From Deltaproteobacteria bacterium (GTDB lineage Bacteria > Myxococcota > Myxococcia > Myxococcales > 40CM-4-68-19), in contig JANYKT010000114.1 in the NCBI GenBank assembly GCA_025358085.1, positions 25,215 through 89,214 of the forward strand: 64,000 bases of DNA, written 5' to 3'. A program made the position numbers and the translations under genes. Below are positions 17,584 to 26,425 of this stretch, in pieces (position 1 is the first letter of the stretch; the number at the start of each line of letters is the position of its first letter). The notes under the pieces are model-generated. The model did not search any database. It was given only the letters and a program-made list of their open reading frames with translations, and was not told the DNA's origin.

Positions 17584-18289
17584 GTCTCACGACCCTTCAC
17601 TGTGACGGCGACCGCTGCGAGAGACGGCGCCCGGAAAACGACCGTCGCATGCCACGTTTCCGCCCGCACCTTGTTCATAACCAGCGCTTGGCGTCGCGCC
17701 CTCGTCGACGACAAGGGCCAGATCGATTGTCTGTGGCAAATCGCGCTGGCGTTCGTCGAACGCGACGCATGAGCGTTGAAGCCGGGGCTGCCCTTCGGCC
17801 CCTCCACCTCAGCTCTTCGAGCCGATTGTCAGGATTTGCGCCTCGACCCGAACATGAACCGGCTCGTCATTGTCCCAAAGGAGATCGCGACATTCAAGCG
17901 GGCCAAACAGCGCGCAGCCGACGTCGTGGCAGACAAGATCCACCGAGTGCCCGAGCCCCGACTGCAAGAAGGAGCGGTCGATGCCGCTCGCCACTAACTC
18001 GTCTCGGCCAGCTGCGCGATGCCACCTCGCGCGGACCCGCGCGATCTTTCGCTGCGCTTCGTCGTGCAGCGCTCCGTGACCCCTCTGGCACGTTCCCCGC
18101 GTCGTGATTGCGTGAGGTTGATAGAGGTAAACGGAGCTTGCCAGGGTACTGAGTCCCATTCACACGGCAGGGGTCCCGGATCAGTAGAATCCTGTATTGC
18201 GCACCATGCAGTCACACCGGAGTTAGAAGCGTGGGCGGCGGGGTGTTGAAGTCTCACCGGAGCAGCGTTTCGTCAATTTTGACCAGCTC
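17584..18289. other. Gene-poor stretch, no recognised gene
   Basis: About 700 bases between the broken TMTC-like gene and repeat copy B. A plus-strand frame around 17690-17772 reads AWRRALVDDKGQIDCLWQI before a stop and looks like the tail of a lost gene. A minus-strand frame at 17809-18159 (116 codons) contains a plausible SVDLVCHDVGCALFGPLE segment, but the opposite strand is equally open and I recognise neither. No tRNA, transposase or convincing promoter is seen. Confidence 0.4.
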
Positions 18290-18384
18290 CGTACTTTCAG
18301 GTCGCTGCGCAGCATAGGCGTTGATGTCGCGCGGGCTTGACCTGGTTGTCAACTGCGCTTGACCATTCAAGCCTGCTTCAATTG
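18290..18384. repeat. Direct repeat copy B of the mod promoter/5' end
   Basis: The second copy of 15748-15840, in the same orientation. It keeps both pairs of palindrome arms (TTGAC/GTCAA and GCTTGA/TCAAGC), but each spacer has gained one base. It contains only the first few codons of the regulator. Its right end coincides with the last codons and stop of mgtA (stop at 18378-18380). It bounds the right side of the 2.4-kb segment that starts after copy A. Confidence 0.85.
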
Positions 18385-21008
18385 TACCCGTATCGCTTGA
18401 CGAACCAGGTCTTTACCAACTGCGCGAGCGCGGCGTAGGCGAGCAGGATGAAGAACAGCCAGACGAAGAAGATGCCCGGGAGCGGCACCATTCCAATGGA
18501 CCTGCCAAAGGCGGTGAATGGAATCACGATACCAACCGCCATCACCGCGAGGGTGGCGAGCGCGAGCGACGGCGCGGGGCTGCTCTGGAGAAACGGGATC
18601 CGGCGGGTGCGGATCATATGGACGATGAGAGTCTGCGAAAGCAGGCCCTCGACGAACCAGGCCGATTGGAAGAGCGCCTGGTGCTGGGGTGCGTTGGCCT
18701 TCAGCGCGAAGAAGAGCAAGGCAAAGGTGACGTAATCAAAGACCGAGCTCACCGGGCCGAACCAGATCATGAAACGGCGGATATCGTCGATGCGCCACTT
18801 GCGCGGCTTGAGCAGGTATTCGTCGTCTACGCGATCGAAGGGGATGGCGAGCTGCGAAAAGTCATAGAGCAGATTCTGGGTGAGGAGCTGAATCGGCAGC
18901 ATGGGCAGGAAGGGCAAGAAAGCGCTCGCGCCCAAGACGGAGAACATGTTTCCGAAGTTCGAGCTGGTGCCCATCTTGATATATTTGGTGATGTTGCCGA
19001 AGACGCGCCGGCCCTCGAGAACGCCGTCTTCCAGCACCAGCAGATCCTTCTCCAGCAGGATCAGGTCAGCGGACTCCTTGGCGATGTCGACCGCGTTATC
19101 GACCGAGATCCCCACGTCGGCGGCGCGCAAAGCCGGAGCATCATTGATTCCGTCACCCATGAAGCCGACCACATGGCCATTGCGCTGCAGCGCCCGGACC
19201 ACCCGCTCCTTGTGCGCGGGCGAGAGCCGGGCAAACAGATTCGCTTCCTCCACCAGCTTTGCCAACTGCTCGTCGGTCGCGGCCTCGACGTCGTTTCCGA
19301 GCACCACGCGGCCGACCGAGAGACCGACATCGCCGCAAATCTTTTTAGCCACGATGTCATTGTCGCCGGTGAGCACCTTGACGTGGACGCCGTGCTTTTC
19401 CAGCGCCGCGAGCGCTATGTGCGTAGAGACTTTCGGCGGGTCGAGGAAAGCCACATAGCCGCGCAGCACCAGGTCCTGCTCGTCCTCCTTGGAGAACACG
19501 CTGCGGTTCGACGGCACGTCCTTGTAAGCGACAGCCAGGACGCGAAAGCCCTGCGCCTGCAGTAGGTCCAGCTCGCCGACCAGATCGGGAAGCAGCAGCG
19601 GATCCAGCGCCTCGATCTCGCCATTGACCTCCACCCGCCCACAGCGCTTGAAGACGGACTCCGGCGCTCCCTTGGCAATCAGCTTGCGTGTCCCATTGAC
19701 GTCGAGCACCACCGACATGATGCGCCGGGAGAAATCAAAGGGGATCTCGTCGATCTTCACCACGTTCGCGGTTGGGACTGCTTTGTGCGCCAGCACCGCT
19801 TTGTCGAGCAGGTTCTTGAGACCGGTCTGGTGGAATGAATTGTAATGGGCGAGCTCGAACACGCCCTCGTCCTCGTCGCGGACCACGTCGCAATACTTTT
19901 CCAGAACGATGCGGTCCTGCGTGAGCGTGCCAGTCTTGTCGGTGCAGAGCACGTCCATGGCGCCGAAGTTCTGGATCGAATTCAAGCGCTTGACGATGAC
20001 CTTCTTCTTCGACATGGCCACCGCCCCGATGGCGAGCGTGCCAGTGACGATCATCGGCAGCATCTCCGGGGTGAGGCCCACCGCGATGGCAAGCGCGAAA
20101 AAGAAGGCTTCTTTCCAGTCGTGCTTGGTGACCCCATTGATGAGAAAGACAATCAGGGTCATGACCGCCATGAAGCGCAGCAGCAGGAGCGAGACGCCCT
20201 TGATGCCGCGCTCGAAGCTGGTCTCGGCGCGACGGCCGACGAGGCTCCCGGCAATGCTTCCCAGATAAGTATCGTCGCCGGTATTCAGCACCACCGCCGT
20301 CGCGGTTCCGCTGGTGACGTTGGTTCCCAGAAAAGCGATGTTGGACAGCTCGAGCGGGTTGAAGGCCGGCGTCTGCGCGGGCAGCGGCGTCTTCTCCACC
20401 GGGAGCGCCTCGCCGGTCAAAGTCGATTGCGCGACGAAGAGGTCTTTCGCCGACAGCAGCCGCACATCGGCTGGAATCATGTCGCCCGCCGAGAGCCGGA
20501 CGATGTCGCCGGGAACCAGCTGCCGGATGGGGATCTCCGATTCTCGCGAAATTCCCGTCTCGTCGCGGCGGACAACCGTGGTGGTGACGCGCACCATCTC
20601 CTGCAGCTTTTCAGCGGCCAGGCTGGCGCGGCGCTCCTGGGAGAAGCGCAGCATGCCGCTGATCAGCACCATGACCGCAATGATGAGTGCGGACTCCCGA
20701 TCTCCGGTCGCCCAGGAGACAGTGGCCAGCACCATCAGCAGCGCCGAAAAAGCATTGGCGAAGCCGTGCCACAGTTGCAGGTACCAGGCCGGCGGCCGTT
20801 CGTGCGCGACCTGGTTGCTCCCGTGCTCCTCCAGTCGCTGTGCAGCCTGCTCCGTCGTCAGGCCGGTCGCGGAAGTGGACTGCGAGTGGAGGACCTCGTC
20901 CGCGCCGCTGCCCGAGGCCTGCCGGAGATTGGCGGCGGCCGCACGGGCAGCGCCCGCGGGGGCTTTTCCGTTGCGGCCGGCGACCGCGGACAGCGTCTCT
21001 CGAAGCAT
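18378..21008 (-). CDS. mgtA: Magnesium-translocating P-type ATPase
   Basis: An 876-residue P3B-type ATPase that imports Mg2+ across the inner membrane. Order of features: N-terminal cation-ATPase domain (LTTEQAAQRLEEHGSNQVA), actuator loop with STLTGEALPVEK, membrane segment with GLTPEMLPMIVT, phosphorylation site CTDKTGTLTQD, nucleotide domain with KGAPESVF, hinge GDGINDAP and a C-terminal membrane bundle. The MgtA/B-specific NVTSGTATAVVLNTG and TPEMLPMIV support the ion assignment. The N-terminus is extended by about 45 low-complexity residues. Its stop codon lies inside repeat copy B. The 290 bases upstream (21009-21300) hold no gene I can recognise. Confidence 0.93.
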   Translation of the reverse strand: MLRETLSAVAGRNGKAPAGAARAAAANLRQASGSGADEVLHSQSTSATGLTTEQAAQRLEEHGSNQVAHERPPAWYLQLWHGFANAFSALLMVLATVSWATGDRESALIIAVMVLISGMLRFSQERRASLAAEKLQEMVRVTTTVVRRDETGISRESEIPIRQLVPGDIVRLSAGDMIPADVRLLSAKDLFVAQSTLTGEALPVEKTPLPAQTPAFNPLELSNIAFLGTNVTSGTATAVVLNTGDDTYLGSIAGSLVGRRAETSFERGIKGVSLLLLRFMAVMTLIVFLINGVTKHDWKEAFFFALAIAVGLTPEMLPMIVTGTLAIGAVAMSKKKVIVKRLNSIQNFGAMDVLCTDKTGTLTQDRIVLEKYCDVVRDEDEGVFELAHYNSFHQTGLKNLLDKAVLAHKAVPTANVVKIDEIPFDFSRRIMSVVLDVNGTRKLIAKGAPESVFKRCGRVEVNGEIEALDPLLLPDLVGELDLLQAQGFRVLAVAYKDVPSNRSVFSKEDEQDLVLRGYVAFLDPPKVSTHIALAALEKHGVHVKVLTGDNDIVAKKICGDVGLSVGRVVLGNDVEAATDEQLAKLVEEANLFARLSPAHKERVVRALQRNGHVVGFMGDGINDAPALRAADVGISVDNAVDIAKESADLILLEKDLLVLEDGVLEGRRVFGNITKYIKMGTSSNFGNMFSVLGASAFLPFLPMLPIQLLTQNLLYDFSQLAIPFDRVDDEYLLKPRKWRIDDIRRFMIWFGPVSSVFDYVTFALLFFALKANAPQHQALFQSAWFVEGLLSQTLIVHMIRTRRIPFLQSSPAPSLALATLAVMAVGIVIPFTAFGRSIGMVPLPGIFFVWLFFILLAYAALAQLVKTWFVKRYGYN

Positions 21009-21300
21009 GGCGTTATCCCTCGAACCGCACGGACCAATGAGCTTTTTGAATCAGGCGGACAGGGCCTGCGCTGGTGTGCCCACCTGCCCAACACCCTCGA
21101 CCAGGCCAGCGCGAACGACTCAAAAATCCGGGCGGAAGTAACAGCGGATCTGCACCGGGTCAAGCGCTGCGTCGGCCTCGACTACCTTGGGCTCCGCACA
21201 GAGGGCCGTTGACGAAGGCCAGCCTACTGCGTCGAACCGGCCAGGGAGCGATATCGAAATGAGTGGTGAGACCGAACCGCTCGCGCGGTATTCAGTGTCC

Positions 21301-22110
21301 ATGCGTTCCCCAGGTTGCCTTGGTCTCTGCATCGCGCTGGCCTCGTTTGCCGCTGCCGCCCAGGATCGGTTCGAGATCCAGGTCTATGACTCGGAAGTAG
21401 CGGAGGCCGGGCACTTCGGCCTCGAGCTGCATACCAACTATGTCGTGCAGGGCAGCCGGGAAACTTCGCCTGACGGCATGCTCGGCACCGAGCATGTCCT
21501 GCACACCACGCTGGAGCCGCACCTGGGCGTTTTCGGCTGGGGCGAGCTGGGCGGGTATCTGCAAGGCGCGCTGCGGCCCGACGGCTCGTTCGACTATGCG
21601 GGCCTGAAGCTTCGCTTCAAGGCGAAGTGGCCGCACAAATTCTTCGACGATCGACTCGGGCTCTCGATAAACTTTGAGCTCTCCCGCATTCCCAAGCGCT
21701 ACGAGCCGAACGCCTGGGGGAGTGAGATCCGGCCCGCCATCGACCTGCGCCTGGGGCGCCTCTATGCGTCGGTGAATCCAATCGTCACGACCGATCTCCA
21801 GGGACCGCAGGCCGGCCATCCGCAATTCGAGCCCGCTTTCAAACTCGCGATCTTCGCCGTCCCCGAGTTTTCAATTGGCAGTGAGTACTACGCCGCATTC
21901 GGGCCATTTGATTCAATCCTTCCCGCGGCTGAGCAGAATCACCGCCTCTATGGCGTGGTTGACTTCGCCAGCACATATTTCGATCTGAACGTCGGTGTCG
22001 GGCGCGGCTTCGCCACCGCGGAGCCGTGGGTGGCGAAAGCCATCTTCGGAATCCATCCCCCAGGCACACCGCCATCGCACACTCCCCCGCCGGAGACCGC
22101 CCCGCGCTGA
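21301..22110 (+). CDS. Exported beta-barrel-type protein, unknown function
   Basis: A 269-residue protein starting at the ATG at 21301 with a Sec signal ending near AAAAQ. The mature part is a run of amphipathic strands rich in Tyr, Phe and Gly (FGLELHTNYVVQG, GGYLQGALRPDG, FSIGSEYYAAFGP, YFDLNVGVGRGF), which suggests an outer-membrane barrel of about 8-12 strands. A Pro-rich tail follows. It resembles uncharacterised transporter/porin-like proteins of Gram-negative bacteria. It stands alone between mgtA and the liv region; the ATG lies in a longer open frame beginning at 21187. Confidence 0.65.
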   Translation: MRSPGCLGLCIALASFAAAAQDRFEIQVYDSEVAEAGHFGLELHTNYVVQGSRETSPDGMLGTEHVLHTTLEPHLGVFGWGELGGYLQGALRPDGSFDYAGLKLRFKAKWPHKFFDDRLGLSINFELSRIPKRYEPNAWGSEIRPAIDLRLGRLYASVNPIVTTDLQGPQAGHPQFEPAFKLAIFAVPEFSIGSEYYAAFGPFDSILPAAEQNHRLYGVVDFASTYFDLNVGVGRGFATAEPWVAKAIFGIHPPGTPPSHTPPPETAPR

Positions 22111-22191
22111 GCCTGCGGCCTTTGGTCCGGGCAGAGGACTCTGCTGCCCCCGCGCCGAGCGCACAGCCTGGGACGGGGATACAACGCGCGG

Positions 22192-22666
22192 ATGATGCCG
22201 CCTCTCGAGGACATCACCGTTCTGGACCTGTCTCACGCGCTGGCGGGCCCGACCGCCTCCACCGTGCTGGCCGACTATGGCGCGCGGGTGCTGAAGCTGG
22301 AGCCGCCCGACGGCGGAGAGATGTCGCGCGGCTGGGGGCCGCCATTCTACGGCGAGGAGTCTGCTTACTTCGTCAACCTGAACCGCAACAAGGAAAGCGT
22401 CGTCGTCGATCTCAAGCACCCCGAAGGCAAAGAGCTCTTCTTTCGCCTGGTGGAGCGTTGCGACGTGGTGCTGGAAAACTTTCGCGTCGGCACCCTCGCG
22501 AACCTGGGCCTCGATTACGAGCCGGCGCGAGACACCGGGTGCGATCCGGATGCCGTCGCCGCTCCTCGACGAGCACACCGACCGGGTGCTGGGCGAGCGT
22601 CTGGGCCTGGGGGGCGCCGAACTGTTGCGGTTACGAACGAACAAAGTGATTGGCAAGTCGATTTGA
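22192..22666 (+). pseudogene. CaiB/BaiF CoA-transferase remnant with large internal deletion
   Basis: The first ~113 codons match the N-terminus of family III CoA-transferases (LDLSHALAGPTASTVLADYGARVLK, then an ENFRVGTLANLGLDYE segment). At about 22530 the frame jumps to one that encodes the family C-terminus (TPGAIRMPSPLLDEHTDRVL) ending at the TGA at 22664-22666. Family members are about 380-400 residues, so roughly 240 central codons, including the catalytic Asp region, are gone and the two ends are out of frame. The protein cannot be active. It lies 50 bases upstream of livH, so it was probably the first gene of that operon. Confidence 0.85.
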
Positions 22667-22717
22667 GCGTCGCATTGGCGCGTGCTACGGATCCGCCGTC
22701 CTGTCAGCGGAGGCGAA

Positions 22718-23656
22718 GTGGAGTTCGGTCTCATTTCGCTGCTGAACGGCGTCACTTACGGCCTTCTGCTGTTCATGTTGTCAAGCGGTCTGACCCTCAT
22801 CTTCAGCATGATGGGCATCCTGAACTTCGCTCACGCGAGCTTCTATATGCTCGGGGCATACTTCGCGTACCAGATCAGCGCGCTCATCGGCTTCTGGCCC
22901 GCGCTCTTCCTCGCCCCGCTCCTCATGGGGGTGGTGGGCGCCCTGGTCGAGCGGTACGGCCTGCGCAAGGCGCACAAGTTCGGCCCCGTTCCCGAGCTGC
23001 TCTTCACTTTTGGACTGAGCTTTCTGGTGGTCGAAATCGTCCAGCTCATCTGGGGCAAGGCGGTCGTCGATTATCGCGTTCCGCCGTCGCTCTCCGGAAC
23101 GCTGTTCACCCTCTTCTCGACCAGCTTTCCCGTTTACAAGGGTTTCATGATGATGGTCTCGGTCGGCATGCTGGTCGCGCTTTACGTGCTGCTGACCCGC
23201 ACCCGCATTGGTCTGATCATTCAAGCGGCGCTCTCGCGGCCGGACATGGCGCAGGCGCTGGGTCACAATGTGCCGCGCATCTTCACGCTGGTCTTCGGCG
23301 GTGGCGCCGCGCTGGCCGGCCTCGCCGGAGTGATCGGTGGCAACGCGTTCGTGACCGAACCCGGAATGGCCGCATCGGTGGGGCCCATCGTCTTCGTCGT
23401 CGTGGTGGTCGGCGGGCTCGGCTCGCTGGGGGGCGCCTTTGTCGCTTCCCTGCTCATCGGCATCCTGCAGACTTTCATGGTGGGGTTCGACTATTCGCTG
23501 CTCGACCTCGCGCGCTCTCTCGGCATTCATCTCCAGTCGAGCCCGGCCCTGATGCGGCTCTCCGTGACGCAACTCGCGCCGATCATGCCTTACGCGCTGA
23601 TGGTGGCGATCCTGATCTTCAGGCCGCGCGGCCTGATGGGCGCCCGCGAATCATGA
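22718..23656 (+). CDS. livH: Branched-chain amino acid ABC permease LivH
   Basis: A 312-residue permease with about eight membrane segments. The LivH core is visible: GLTLIFSMMGILNFAHASFYMLG near the N-terminus and VVVGGLGSLGGAFVASLLIG near the C-terminus. I prefer a GTG start at 22718 because GGAGG lies 4-8 bases upstream; an in-frame ATG at 22682 adds 12 residues. It overlaps livM by four bases. With livMGF it forms an importer for branched-chain amino acids or other amide/carboxylate ligands; the neighbouring acyl-CoA genes leave the substrate open. Confidence 0.9.
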   Translation: MEFGLISLLNGVTYGLLLFMLSSGLTLIFSMMGILNFAHASFYMLGAYFAYQISALIGFWPALFLAPLLMGVVGALVERYGLRKAHKFGPVPELLFTFGLSFLVVEIVQLIWGKAVVDYRVPPSLSGTLFTLFSTSFPVYKGFMMMVSVGMLVALYVLLTRTRIGLIIQAALSRPDMAQALGHNVPRIFTLVFGGGAALAGLAGVIGGNAFVTEPGMAASVGPIVFVVVVVGGLGSLGGAFVASLLIGILQTFMVGFDYSLLDLARSLGIHLQSSPALMRLSVTQLAPIMPYALMVAILIFRPRGLMGARES

Positions 23657-24969
23657 GCGCACCTTCCCGTATGGCTGGCCGCACGCTTTTAGGTCCTATC
23701 GTCCGTGGCGTCAGCCAAGCCTGGGCAGGCTGGGTTGCCTGGGCTGCCGTGATCGTCGTCGTCGTGGCAGCGCCGCTGTTCATCAACAAGAGCTTCTTTC
23801 TCTCCTTGCTCTGCAGGATCGGGCTGATGACGATCTTCGCGCTCTCCTACAACATGCTGCTCGGCCAGACGGGGCTGCTCTCGTTCGGCCACGCCGTCTA
23901 TTACGGCCTGGGCGCGTTTGCCACCATGCATGTGCTCAACGCGGTCCACGGCGGCATCCCCATCACCTTGCTCCCGCTGGCCGGCGGCGCGGGTGCGCTG
24001 CTCTTCGGCGTCGTCTTCGGCTACGTGACCACGCGAAAAGCCGGGACCACGTTTGCAATGATCTCGCTGGGCCTTGGTGAAATGGTCGCCTCGAGCTCGC
24101 TGATGTTTCCCCATTTCTTTGGAGGCGAGGGAGGCATCTCGGGAAACCGGGTCACCGGCAAAGGCTGGTTTGGAATCAACTTCGGTACCCAGCTGCAAAT
24201 GTATTATCTAATCGCCGCCTGGACGGCGGTCTGCATCGCTGCCACCTGGTCGCTCACCCAGACGCCGCTGGGCCGGATGGCCAACGCAGTCCGGGACAAC
24301 CCCGAGCGGGTGGAGTTCGTCGGCTACAGCCCGCAATGGATCCGATATCTCATGGTAGTGCTCTCCGGCTTTTTCGCGGGCATCGCCGGCGGGCTGACCG
24401 CTCTGCAGTACGAGATCGTCACCGCCGAAGTCCTCAGCGACTACACCTCCGGCATCGTCATCTTGATGGCCTTCGTCGGCGGGGTCGGCTCGTTCTCGGG
24501 CCCCATCATCGGCGCGGTCTTGATCACCATCCTGCAAGTTGCCGTCGCCTCGGTGACTCCGGCCTGGCCCTTCTACTTCGGCCTCTTCTTCCTGATCATG
24601 GTGCTCTATGCGCCGGGCGGGATCGCCAGCATCGTCGCTGAGCACCGGGCGGTCTGGCGCGCGCACCTGCTTTCGCGACTGCTGCCCTCTTATCTATTGG
24701 CGGCATTGCCCGTCACCCTGCTCGTGGCGGGCATCATCGCGATGGTGGAGATGGCCTACGCCACCGTCAACGCGGTGGAACGCGGCACGGCCGAGCTGCA
24801 CATCCTTGGCGTACCGTTGGACGGCGCGGCCGCGCTGTCGTGGGTGGAGGCGGCCGCGAGCATCGCCGCTGGGCTCTTCCTGCTCAGCCTCGCGGGAAAA
24901 AAGGTCTCACAAGGCTGGCAAGACGTAAGCGCGGTGCTGCGCGCTGTCGCCGTGGAGACGGGTCCTTGA
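23653..24969 (+). CDS. livM: Branched-chain amino acid ABC permease LivM
   Basis: A 438-residue permease paired with LivH. The LivM core has IFALSYNMLLGQTGLLSFGH and FVGGVGSFSGPIIGA. It is longer than many LivM proteins because of about 100 extra C-terminal residues with two more hydrophobic segments (PSYLLAALPVTLLVAGIIAM and a later Ala-rich helix). The ATG overlaps the livH stop (ATGA), and its own TGA overlaps the livG TTG start, so the operon is coupled throughout. Confidence 0.9.
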   Translation: MSAPSRMAGRTLLGPIVRGVSQAWAGWVAWAAVIVVVVAAPLFINKSFFLSLLCRIGLMTIFALSYNMLLGQTGLLSFGHAVYYGLGAFATMHVLNAVHGGIPITLLPLAGGAGALLFGVVFGYVTTRKAGTTFAMISLGLGEMVASSSLMFPHFFGGEGGISGNRVTGKGWFGINFGTQLQMYYLIAAWTAVCIAATWSLTQTPLGRMANAVRDNPERVEFVGYSPQWIRYLMVVLSGFFAGIAGGLTALQYEIVTAEVLSDYTSGIVILMAFVGGVGSFSGPIIGAVLITILQVAVASVTPAWPFYFGLFFLIMVLYAPGGIASIVAEHRAVWRAHLLSRLLPSYLLAALPVTLLVAGIIAMVEMAYATVNAVERGTAELHILGVPLDGAAALSWVEAAASIAAGLFLLSLAGKKVSQGWQDVSAVLRAVAVETGP

Positions 24970-25724
24970 GCACCCTCGCGCTCCGACTGAATGGCGTTTG
25001 CAAGAAGTTCGGCCGCGCGACGATCCTGCAGGACGTAACCCTCGATATCCCCGCTGGAGAGCGACATTGCATCATCGGACCCAACGGTGCCGGCAAGTCC
25101 ACGCTCTTCAACCTGATCAGCGCGCGCCTTCCAACCAGTGCCGGTCAGATCGAGCTCAAAGGCGAAAACGTGGTCGGCTTGCCACCTCTGGAAATCAATC
25201 GGCGGGGCTTGAGCCGAAGCTTCCAGATCACCAACATCTTTCCCAACTTGAGCGTCTTCGACAACGTCCGCTGCGGCGTCCTCTGGACGCTTGGATACCG
25301 GTACTCGTTCTGGCACCGGCTGGGAAAGCTTCGCGACGCGCGTGAGCGCACCGAGCAGGTCCTTGAACAGATCGGGCTCTCGCAACGAAGGGACACGCTC
25401 GCGGGAGTGCTCTCCTACGCCGAGCAGCGCGCTCTGGAGATCGGCATCACCATCGCGGGCGGCGCCGACGTGATCCTGCTCGACGAGCCGACCTCCGGCA
25501 TGAGCCGCTCGGAGAGCGACGACGCGGTGGCGCTGATTCGCCGCGTGACCGAAGGCAAGACCCTGGTCATGGTCGAGCACGACATGAGCGTTGTCTTCGG
25601 CTTGGCCGATCGGATCTCGGTGCTGGTCTACGGGAAGATCCTTGCCACCGGCGTCCCGACGGTGATCCGCGCGAATCCGGCTGTCCAGGAAGCGTATCTG
25701 GGAAAGAGCCTGTCCCGTGCTTGA
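24966..25724 (+). CDS. livG: Branched-chain amino acid ABC ATPase LivG
   Basis: A 252-residue ABC ATPase. Walker A is GPNGAGKST, the LivG-type FPNLSVFDNV follows, and Walker B is VILLDEPTSGMS with the LVMVEHDM switch. The signature region is LSYAEQRALEIG, an atypical but LivG-like form of LSGGQ. The start is a TTG that shares bases with the livM stop (TTGA); the conserved fold begins at once and no better start exists. It overlaps livF by eight bases. Confidence 0.9.
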   Translation: MSTLALRLNGVCKKFGRATILQDVTLDIPAGERHCIIGPNGAGKSTLFNLISARLPTSAGQIELKGENVVGLPPLEINRRGLSRSFQITNIFPNLSVFDNVRCGVLWTLGYRYSFWHRLGKLRDARERTEQVLEQIGLSQRRDTLAGVLSYAEQRALEIGITIAGGADVILLDEPTSGMSRSESDDAVALIRRVTEGKTLVMVEHDMSVVFGLADRISVLVYGKILATGVPTVIRANPAVQEAYLGKSLSRA

Positions 25725-26412
25725 GGTCCGCGACCTGCACGCTTTCTACGGCAAGAGTCACGTCCTGCACGGCGTGCACTTCCGCGTGGGCAGCGGCGAA
25801 ATCGTCAGCCTGCTCGGGCGCAACGGCGTTGGCCGGTCGACCGCCATCAAGGCGGTGATGGGCCTCGCCACCGCGCGGGGCAGCGTACGCTTCAAGGGTG
25901 AGGAGATCCTCGGGCTCCGGGCGCACCGGATCGCGCGACGCGGGCTCGGCTACGTGCCCGAGGACCGCGCCATCTTTCCCGACCTGACCGTGCGCCAGAA
26001 CCTCTTGCTCGGAGTCAAAGGCAGGAAGCAGGAGGGCCACTTCCAGCTGGAAGACACCTTCGCCTTGTTCCCCCGCCTGCGCGAGCGGGAAGATACACCG
26101 GGCGGCTTTCTCTCAGGCGGCGAGCAGCAGATGCTGACGCTGTGCCGCACGCTGATGGGCAATCCGGATCTGGTGATGGTCGACGAGCCGACCGAGGGCC
26201 TCGCGCCGCAGATGGTCGCGCAGGTGGCGAGTTTGCTTTGCGAGATCCAGAAACGTGGCATCTCGATCTTGCTGGTCGAGCAAAAGCTCGCCATCGCGCT
26301 CGACATCTCGCAGCGGCTCTACGTGATGGGCCACGGGAGAATTGTCTTCGAGGGCACGCCGCAGGATCTACGGGCGAACGAAGCGATCCGCAAGGAATGG
26401 CTGGAGGTGTAA
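25717..26412 (+). CDS. livF: Branched-chain amino acid ABC ATPase LivF
   Basis: A 231-residue ABC ATPase starting at GTG 25717 and overlapping livG. FLSGGEQQML (signature), LVMVDEPTEGLAP (Walker B) and ILLVEQKLA (switch) are normal for LivF. The Walker A segment reads GRNGVGRST: the invariant Lys is Arg (codon CGG at about 25833). A Lys-to-Arg change in Walker A often lowers ATP hydrolysis, but ABC heterodimers can tolerate one weak site, and some LivF-like sequences may carry this form. It is the last gene of the operon. Confidence 0.9.
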   Translation: MLEVRDLHAFYGKSHVLHGVHFRVGSGEIVSLLGRNGVGRSTAIKAVMGLATARGSVRFKGEEILGLRAHRIARRGLGYVPEDRAIFPDLTVRQNLLLGVKGRKQEGHFQLEDTFALFPRLREREDTPGGFLSGGEQQMLTLCRTLMGNPDLVMVDEPTEGLAPQMVAQVASLLCEIQKRGISILLVEQKLAIALDISQRLYVMGHGRIVFEGTPQDLRANEAIRKEWLEV

Positions 26413-26425
26413 GGATTACGAAACT

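Noticed and set aside
17571..18257. Several overlapping 60-150-codon frames between the TMTC-like gene and mgtA
   Set aside because: Both strands are open and none shows a start with ribosome site, a known motif or clearly better codon use; listed only as a gene-poor region.
21009..21300. Possible leader or riboswitch upstream of mgtA
   Set aside because: I looked for an Mg-sensing leader-like hairpin series and T-run and saw none; a covariance search would be needed.
22667..23652. Extension of the livM reading frame upstream through livH
   Set aside because: The same frame stays open across livH by chance; livH has its own motifs and livM starts at the ATG overlapping the livH stop.
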